NCBI RefSeq assembly: GCF_009711345.1
Contig: NZ_SMMA01000065.1
Coordinates: 169,042 to 233,041, forward strand
Length of the DNA: 64,000 bases
DNA from: Pseudovibrio flavus
GTDB lineage: Bacteria; Pseudomonadota; Alphaproteobacteria; Rhizobiales; Stappiaceae
Reading direction: 5' to 3'
Position 1 is the stretch's first letter. The number at the start of each line of letters is the position of its first letter. Positions 58,966 to 64,000 of the stretch are shown here, in pieces. A program made the translations under genes and the position numbers. The notes below the pieces were generated by a model. That model saw only the letters and a program-made list of their open reading frames with translations. It did no database searches and had not been told where the DNA came from.

Positions 58966-60135
58966 TCACGGCAAGAACAAAAGCACAAAGTAGACGATGA
59001 ACAGCACCAGATGGACGGCACCGTTCAGCACATTTGTTCTATTACCGCTGAATGTGATGAGGCTAAGGACAAGTGTAAGAATAAGCAGCAACATGTCTGT
59101 ATTCTTCACGCCTAGAACAACATGGATGTCGACAATCCACCCAACGACAAGCACAGCGGGCACAGTCAGGCCGATGGTTGCCAAAGCCGAGCCAAGGCAG
59201 ATGTTGACCGAGCGCTGTAACTGGTTTTTAAGCGCTGCCTGAAAGCTGCCCAATCCTTCCGGTGTCAGTACCAGCAAAGCGACCAGAACGCCGCCGAGAG
59301 CCGCTGGCATTGCGTACATATCGATCGCTTCATCCACTAGTACCGCGAGCTGCTTGGAGAGCAGAACAATGGGCAGCATGCTCATGATGAGGAAGATCGC
59401 GTGGTAACTCGTCGAGTGTACCTCGTCGATATCGTGATCATCGTCCTCTTCAAAGCGCAAAGACCCTTGTTCCTCTTCCTCTCCTAGAAGGAAGGGTAGG
59501 GCGATGTTTTTCTGGCTTCTGGGGTCCTTGAAGAAGGCCGTATGCCTAAGGCTCTGGGTTGCGAGAAACACCCCGTAAAGCGCCATAATGATGAGCGCAA
59601 AGGCAACCTGCTGCCCCGTTGAAAGGGAGGCATCTGGCGTGGATGTGGTGTAGCGCGGCAGAATGAGCGAAAACGCGGCAAGTGGAATGAGTACCGCAAG
59701 GAATGAGCGGGCCCCTTGCGTGTTGAAGGGCTGTTCGCCGTAGCGCAAGCCGCCAAGCACCAGAGATAGGCCAACCATCCCGTTCAAAACGATATTCAGC
59801 ACTGCCAGCATAGTATCGCGGGCCAAAGCGGCGTTGCTTGCGCCTGTCAGCATTATCGAGACGATCAGCGAGACCTCAATACCAATCACCGACAGGGTGA
59901 GGATAAGCGTGCCGTAGGGCTCCCCCAGCTTGATAGCAAGGCAGTCGGCGTGGTGCACGACCCGAAACGCGCACCACAGCATGGCGATAAACAGCCAGAT
60001 GAAGCTGAGGATCTTCGCAGTATAGCTTGCAGCCTCTCCAACGAGAGACGCGGAGAAACTGTAAAAAATGGCTGTCGTGATAATTCCAAAAAGGAAGCAG
60101 GCTTCATGCCTTGTTATTCTTGTTAGTGTGCGCAT
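58966..60135 (-). CDS. chaA: Calcium/proton (Na+/H+) antiporter, ChaA-like
   Basis: 389-residue CaCA-family cation exchanger with ten or eleven membrane helices in two inverted halves. The alpha repeats are visible as GEPYGTLILTLSVIGIEVSLI with the ion-binding Glu, and TPEGLGSFQAALKNQLQRSVNICLGSALATIGLTVP with its Glu. A central acidic loop, LRFEEDDDHDIDEVH (about 230), is cytoplasmic and typical of ChaA. The GEPYGTLILT motif separates it from other CaCA branches. It lies 19 bp after the nuclease-like gene and 16 bp before the FUSC-like gene. Confidence 0.88.
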   Translation of the reverse strand: MRTLTRITRHEACFLFGIITTAIFYSFSASLVGEAASYTAKILSFIWLFIAMLWCAFRVVHHADCLAIKLGEPYGTLILTLSVIGIEVSLIVSIMLTGASNAALARDTMLAVLNIVLNGMVGLSLVLGGLRYGEQPFNTQGARSFLAVLIPLAAFSLILPRYTTSTPDASLSTGQQVAFALIIMALYGVFLATQSLRHTAFFKDPRSQKNIALPFLLGEEEEQGSLRFEEDDDHDIDEVHSTSYHAIFLIMSMLPIVLLSKQLAVLVDEAIDMYAMPAALGGVLVALLVLTPEGLGSFQAALKNQLQRSVNICLGSALATIGLTVPAVLVVGWIVDIHVVLGVKNTDMLLLILTLVLSLITFSGNRTNVLNGAVHLVLFIVYFVLLFLP

Positions 60136-60154
60136 ACACAGGAAACTCCTTGCG

Positions 60155-60982
60155 CTATTGGGTCGTGGAAGTGTTTTCCCCCGCAGGCTTCCAGAGAATA
60201 GGTGGCTCTGTTTGAATGAGAATTTGGTTTTCGTCCGCTGTGGTGGCTATTGGCGGATTGGTTGCCGCTGGTACGATGAATTCGGAGGACGCAACTGGGC
60301 TTTGCCGTGCTTGCCAGATGCCTTTTTGTCCGTCCTTGGCGACTTTGGACAGAAGCTTGACCTTAAGTGGTGCGCTCTCGCTGGCATGAGCCCAGCCTTG
60401 AGATAAGAGCCACTCCGTCACGTCCTGCTCCCCACGTTTGCAGCGAACGTAGATGTGCGCATCTGTTGGGCTGTCTGTTTTGGAGCAAGAGATAGCCATT
60501 TGCAGCAGGAAAGCGCGAAGGGCCGTACGGGCTCTCATGCCACAGGGCCACTGGCCACCCATGTAGCTCTTGCAGGTTTCCTCGATTGTTAGCGGCTCTG
60601 CATTGATCAGGCGGTAACGCTTGTTTTTGAACATAAACGTCGCCCCATCCAGCACCATTGGGCGGCGAACAACAAAGGTGTCTTGCGGCTCTTCCTCTAC
60701 CTTTTTGCTGGCAGCTGAAATGCGCATCAAGCCATCGGTTGTTGGAGGGGGAGGAGATATGCCATCGCCAGTGATCTGCCGCAGCTGATCAGGCTTTTGC
60801 ACCATCTGGGGCATGCGAGCCTGTTCCTTTTGCGGTTCCGGCTCTGGCAAAGTGGAGGGCTTATATAGGATTACGGCGGAGCCGTCTGGCTGAATGGGCT
60901 TATCAGTGCTTTGCAGGGCAAGGGTGCCAAGGGCGGCTATGCCTACTGCGCAAACAAAAAGAGGAATGATAACCCGTTTCAT
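60155..60982 (-). CDS. Thermonuclease (SNase)-like domain protein, probably membrane-anchored
   Basis: 275 residues: an N-terminal hydrophobic segment (VIIPLFVCAVGIAALGTLAL) that is a signal or anchor, a Pro-rich linker (about 35-95), then an SNase-like domain (about 110-230) with RLINAEPLTIEETCKSYMGGQWPCGMRARTALRAFL and the closing strand EWLLSQGWAHA. The usual catalytic Arg-Glu-Arg of staphylococcal nuclease is not evident; the Cys pair pattern (ETCKSY, WPCGMR) is that of bacterial envelope SNase-like proteins. It may be non-catalytic. It lies between the S24-like regulator and chaA in one tight unit. Confidence 0.72.
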   Translation of the reverse strand: MKRVIIPLFVCAVGIAALGTLALQSTDKPIQPDGSAVILYKPSTLPEPEPQKEQARMPQMVQKPDQLRQITGDGISPPPPTTDGLMRISAASKKVEEEPQDTFVVRRPMVLDGATFMFKNKRYRLINAEPLTIEETCKSYMGGQWPCGMRARTALRAFLLQMAISCSKTDSPTDAHIYVRCKRGEQDVTEWLLSQGWAHASESAPLKVKLLSKVAKDGQKGIWQARQSPVASSEFIVPAATNPPIATTADENQILIQTEPPILWKPAGENTSTTQ

Positions 60983-61012
60983 GGTTGCGGTGACCCTGCC
61001 TTCTCCAACTCA

Positions 61013-61657
61013 TCATTGGCTGGCCCACCGAACCCTAAGCGCCCATTCAAGCTGCGAGGTCTCGATCTCCAGAGGCGGATCACAAGACTGAAGTCCTCGG
61101 AACGTGTAGGCGCCCAACTTTTCGCTTAAGAAAACACGAAGAAGCGGATCGCGGCCTTGCCGTTTAAAAATGACCTTGTCGCCCCGCCGTAAAGATGTGT
61201 CCTGCGAAACGATCAGAATCTGTCCATCAGCGTAATATGGCTCAAAGTTATTACCGTAAACCTCAACGGCAAAGTATTTTTCTGCGTGTTTAACCGGAAA
61301 AGCTATGTAGCTAGCAGTATTTACAATGGTTATATTTGCAGTGCCTTGGGTTTTTATATCAGTAATATCTTGAGATGATATGCAGGGTACCGCAAGGCTA
61401 CCGCTTGTTGGCGCTGTCTCCGCTTCCGGCTGGGAGCAAAGGCCAAGAAATTGGGCGAGGGTTGTACCGGTAACATCCAGCACCTTGCTGAGAGACTCTG
61501 TCGATGGCCACCGCTTCCTGCCATCAGCCGTTATGCGCTTCGACTTGTTGAAGGACGTGGTGTCAAGGCCGGCAAGCTTTGCAAGGCCGGAGGGGCTTAA
61601 CTGGTTTCGCCGCGCAACTTCATCAATACCCTGCCAGATAGCCTCGTGTGAAAGCAT
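61013..61657 (-). CDS. HTH transcriptional regulator with degenerate S24/LexA-type C-terminal domain
   Basis: 214 residues. An N-terminal helix-turn-helix (1-60: LSPSGLAKLAGLDTTSFNKSKR) and a C-terminal LexA/S24-like beta domain (120-210) are present. In the S24 motif the catalytic Ser of GDSM is replaced: the sequence is VYGNNFEPYYADGQILIV (N137), so self-cleavage is not expected. The Lys region (KVIFKRQGRDPLLRVF) remains. I start at ATG 61657, family-like; ATGs at 61681 and 61693 are alternatives. It heads the chaA operon, 30 bp upstream of the SNase-like gene, and may regulate it. Divergent from DUF952-pyrD. Confidence 0.78.
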   Translation of the reverse strand: MLSHEAIWQGIDEVARRNQLSPSGLAKLAGLDTTSFNKSKRITADGRKRWPSTESLSKVLDVTGTTLAQFLGLCSQPEAETAPTSGSLAVPCISSQDITDIKTQGTANITIVNTASYIAFPVKHAEKYFAVEVYGNNFEPYYADGQILIVSQDTSLRRGDKVIFKRQGRDPLLRVFLSEKLGAYTFRGLQSCDPPLEIETSQLEWALRVRWASQ

Positions 61658-61780
61658 GGAACCTGTCGTGTCTTCATCCATATTTCTACTCATTAAGGGC
61701 TTGCATTTGGCAGGAGTTTGCCAGTAGGAACTCTGCAAACGGGGACTCACGCAGCCCCGATAGACAGGTTAAGGACCAAT

Positions 61781-62122
61781 ATGTCCCTGATTTACAAGAT
61801 TTCAACCGTTGATCTTTGGCAAATTGCTGAAAAGACGAGGGTTTTTGAAGGTGCACCCATCGATTTTCAAGATGGGTATATTCATTTTTCCAGCAAGGAC
61901 ACAGTTAAAGAGACGGCTGCCAAGCACTTTGCAGGGCAAGACGATCTGCTGCTTGTCGCGATTGATGAAGATGATCTGCCAGAGGGGAAACTCGTTTGGG
62001 AGACCTCTCGCGGCGGCGCATTGTTTCCGCACCTTTATGCCCCGCTTTCGCTTGATGCTGTGAGGTGGGTAAAGCCGCTGCCATTGGGCGCGGATGGTCA
62101 ACATATCTTTCCGGAGCTGTAA
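61781..62122 (+). CDS. DUF952 family protein
   Basis: 113-residue soluble protein of the DUF952 family (function unknown; predicted ADP-ribosyl-like fold in some descriptions). Diagnostic parts are IYKISTVDLWQ, FQDGYIHFSSKDTVKETAAKHFAGQDDLLL and GALFPHLYAPLSLDAV. ATG 61781 matches the family start; the frame extends upstream. It directly precedes pyrD with no gap, so the two are translationally coupled. Confidence 0.87.
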   Translation: MSLIYKISTVDLWQIAEKTRVFEGAPIDFQDGYIHFSSKDTVKETAAKHFAGQDDLLLVAIDEDDLPEGKLVWETSRGGALFPHLYAPLSLDAVRWVKPLPLGADGQHIFPEL

Positions 62123-63226
62123 ATGTCCCTTAGCCGTCTCGCCAGTAAGGTTGGCTTAAAAGCCCTGCATAGGTTGGATGCCGAGCAAGCACACAACGCC
62201 ACGATCTCTTTGATGAAAAAGGGGCTGGTAAAAGGCTGTTCGCCTAAGGCTGATCCTCGTCTTGCCTACCAACTAGGGGACCTTAGCTTTGCCAATCCGC
62301 TTGGCATGGCGGCTGGCTTTGACAAGAACGCAGAAGTTCCTGCTCCGCTCTTCAAACTCGGGTTTGGTTTCGTGGAAGTGGGCACAGTTACGCCCAAGCC
62401 TCAGGTCGGTAACGAAAAACCGCGCAACTTCCGCCTAGCTGCCGACAAGGCTGTCATCAACCGCTACGGCTTCAACAATGATGGGCACGACATCGTTCAT
62501 GCTCGCCTCAAAATGTTGAAACAGCGACAGGGCGTGTTGGGCATCAACATCGGCGCAAATAAAACGGCAGAGGATAGAACTGCTGACTATGTGCTGGGTG
62601 TTCACCGCTTTGCAGAGCTTGCGGACTATCTGACGGTCAATATCTCCTCACCGAACACACCGGGCCTTCGCGACCTTCAGGCCAAAGCGCCTCTGCTTGA
62701 CCTTGCCAAGCGCGTTCTGGAAGCCAGGGATGAGCAGGCGCAGAAAATTGGGCGCAGTGTGCCTGTTTTCCTAAAAATCGCGCCGGATAACTCCGAGGAG
62801 CAACTGGAAGATATTGTTTCTGTCGTGAAAGAGAGCGGCATTGACGCAATGATCGTGTCCAACACCACGATTACCCGTCCAGACACCCTCATCGAGAAGG
62901 CGATTGCAAAACAGGCAGGTGGCCTTTCAGGCGCTCCGCTCTTCCGCCTTTCAACGGTAACGCTGGCAAAGGTTCGAAAGCTGGCAGGCCCAGAACTGCC
63001 GATTATCGGCGTTGGTGGCATCAACAGCGGCCCTACCGCTTGGGCCAAGATCACCGCAGGTGCAAACCTGCTTCAGCTATATTCCAGCCTTGTGTTTGAG
63101 GGTGCGCCGCTTATCGCAGACATTCTTGAATACCTGTCCAAGCAGGTGGAAGCAGAAGGACTTGGCTCCCTGCAAGAAGCCGTCGGCAAAGACGTTGATG
63201 TATGGGCCAATGAAGAGCTGGTCTAA
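62123..63226 (+). CDS. pyrD: Dihydroorotate dehydrogenase, quinone-dependent (class 2)
   Basis: FMN enzyme of pyrimidine synthesis that oxidises dihydroorotate using membrane quinone. 367 residues. Class 2 features are an N-terminal helical membrane-association region (KVGLKALHRLDAEQAHNATI) and the catalytic Ser in YLTVNISSPNTPGLRDLQ. FMN-binding segments include GFDKNAEVPAPLFKLGFGFVEVGTVTPKPQ and VGGINSGPTAWAKI. The start ATG 62123 abuts the DUF952 stop (TAAATG), with GGAG inside the previous gene. Confidence 0.96.
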   Translation: MSLSRLASKVGLKALHRLDAEQAHNATISLMKKGLVKGCSPKADPRLAYQLGDLSFANPLGMAAGFDKNAEVPAPLFKLGFGFVEVGTVTPKPQVGNEKPRNFRLAADKAVINRYGFNNDGHDIVHARLKMLKQRQGVLGINIGANKTAEDRTADYVLGVHRFAELADYLTVNISSPNTPGLRDLQAKAPLLDLAKRVLEARDEQAQKIGRSVPVFLKIAPDNSEEQLEDIVSVVKESGIDAMIVSNTTITRPDTLIEKAIAKQAGGLSGAPLFRLSTVTLAKVRKLAGPELPIIGVGGINSGPTAWAKITAGANLLQLYSSLVFEGAPLIADILEYLSKQVEAEGLGSLQEAVGKDVDVWANEELV

Positions 63227-63244
63227 GTTAGCCCATTTCCCAAA

Positions 63245-64000
63245 TTATCCTGAAAGACCAAGGGCGGCGTAGTGCCGCTCTTCTCGTTTGAAGCAGCGGA
63301 ACGTCAGCGTTATGCCGCGCATGCTTAGGAAAACAAGCAGGCTCAACCAAAGGCCGTGATTTCCAAAGAGCGGAAAGAGCACGTAGTAGCAAACGAGGAA
63401 CAGGCCGAGGGAAACCAGCATCATGTTGCGCATGTCGTTTGACCACGTCGCACCAATGAAAATGCCATCCATCTGGAACGCAAGGTTACCCGCAACGGGC
63501 GTGAGAACTGCCCACATCATGTAGGTGGCAGCCACTGCACGGACCTGCTCGTTGACTGTCATCAGGCCGACGATATTCTCGCCAAACAGCCAGAAGAACA
63601 GCGTTAAAACGCCTGCTGTGCCGAAGCCCCACTGGATTGATAGACGAACGGATTTGCGGAAGGCTGGTCTGTAATTCGCGCCAATTGCCCGCCCTACAAG
63701 CTGCTCTGCTGCAACTGCGCTGCCGTCGAGAAAGTATCCGGCGATGAGGAAGAACTTCTCCAAAATAGCATTGGCCGCCAGATAAACGTCGCCCTGATCT
63801 GCGCTTCTTGCGGTGAAGAACGAAAGCGCGAACAGCAGCGTGAACGAGCGGATCATGATGTCTCGGTTAAGAGCCATCACGGAAAACAGCTTGGAGCGAT
63901 CCAAAATTGCAGCCAGCGGTGCTTTGGGAATGCCGCCAAGACGGTGAACCACCACGGCTATGCCAAGCAGAAGTGTGAGCCCTTCACTGATTACGGTAGC
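63245..64000 (-). CDS. MATE family multidrug/Na+ antiporter, C-terminal part (runs off right edge)
   Basis: The window holds the last 250 or so residues; the frame is open to base 64000, so the start lies outside. Hydrophobic helices alternate with short loops: DQGDVYLAANAILEKFFLIAGYFLDG, GRAIGANYRPAFRKSV (the MATE G-xAxGA-x motif) and MDGIFIGATWSNDMRNMMLVS. The pattern is DinF-like MATE. It is convergent with pyrD, 18 bp between stops, with no obvious terminator. Substrates unknown. Confidence 0.87.
   Translation of the reverse strand, partial: ATVISEGLTLLLGIAVVVHRLGGIPKAPLAAILDRSKLFSVMALNRDIMIRSFTLLFALSFFTARSADQGDVYLAANAILEKFFLIAGYFLDGSAVAAEQLVGRAIGANYRPAFRKSVRLSIQWGFGTAGVLTLFFWLFGENIVGLMTVNEQVRAVAATYMMWAVLTPVAGNLAFQMDGIFIGATWSNDMRNMMLVSLGLFLVCYYVLFPLFGNHGLWLSLLVFLSMRGITLTFRCFKREERHYAALGLSG

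Noticed and set aside
1-64000. tRNA, rRNA, insertion sequences, prophage or CRISPR arrays
   Set aside because: No TTCGA-type tRNA arms with cloverleaf pairing, transposase motifs, terminal inverted repeats with target duplications, or spaced direct repeats were found on reading.

Overview
The window reads as chromosome of a free-living, probably marine alphaproteobacterium. The evidence is the cell-cycle regulator GcrA (an alphaproteobacterial protein), a class I lysyl-tRNA synthetase, the compact phoR-pstSCAB-phoU-phoB locus, the xseB-dxs order, long PstA/PstC variants, and moderate G+C with frequent GTG and TTG starts. The overall feel is Stappiaceae/Pseudovibrio-like, but that genus guess is inference from memory. 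I see no tRNA or rRNA gene, no insertion sequence, prophage or CRISPR array.

Layout. 1-3.7 kb (minus): the start of dxs (cut by the left edge), xseB, a histone-deacetylase-family hydrolase and the t6A enzyme Sua5/TsaC. 3.9-7.3 kb (plus): a fatty-acid oxidation operon (acyl-CoA dehydrogenase, crotonase, SDR) behind a perfect 14-bp palindrome. 7.4-14.7 kb: DnaJ-like chaperone, small lipoprotein, pdxH, a small Cys-rich gene with its own terminator, a HAD phosphatase, a DUF1499 membrane protein, a PatB-type aminotransferase and a metallo-beta-lactamase-fold hydrolase. 14.9-18.9 kb: a manganese-type ABC importer whose first permease carries a C-terminal DtxR-like extension. 19.8-27.9 kb: the phosphate regulon. 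28.1-32.6 kb: gcrA, then argD-argF-hslO behind a structured leader that ends in an intrinsic terminator. 32.6-38 kb: hydrolase, sterol-desaturase-like membrane enzyme, solute-binding protein, a large membrane glycosyltransferase and an unknown protein.

38.4-45.1 kb is the most unusual region: a type I secretion locus. Two acidic, repeat-containing proteins without RTX nonapeptides (281 and 693 aa) lie directly upstream of a PrtD-type ABC exporter and an HlyD/PrtE-type adaptor. The exporter has a long N-terminal extension and Gln in place of the H-loop His. The two putative cargo proteins share short motifs (IVQVN, GGN and QxN types), which suggests one secreted, possibly surface-assembled system. 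No outer-membrane TolC gene is present here.

45.2-64 kb returns to mixed housekeeping and accessory genes: a hydratase, DUF1810, a 905-aa SH3 envelope protein, a NavAb-type voltage-gated sodium channel, a YnjF-like CDP-alcohol phosphatidyltransferase, an MFS exporter, apaG, a kinase-like phosphotransferase, TerB-like protein, lysK, an SGNH hydrolase, two small secreted proteins, a four-gene minus-strand unit (S24-like regulator, nuclease-like protein, ChaA antiporter, FUSC-like protein), DUF952-pyrD, and a MATE transporter cut by the right edge.

All functional calls come from reading motifs in the translations; no database search was run.
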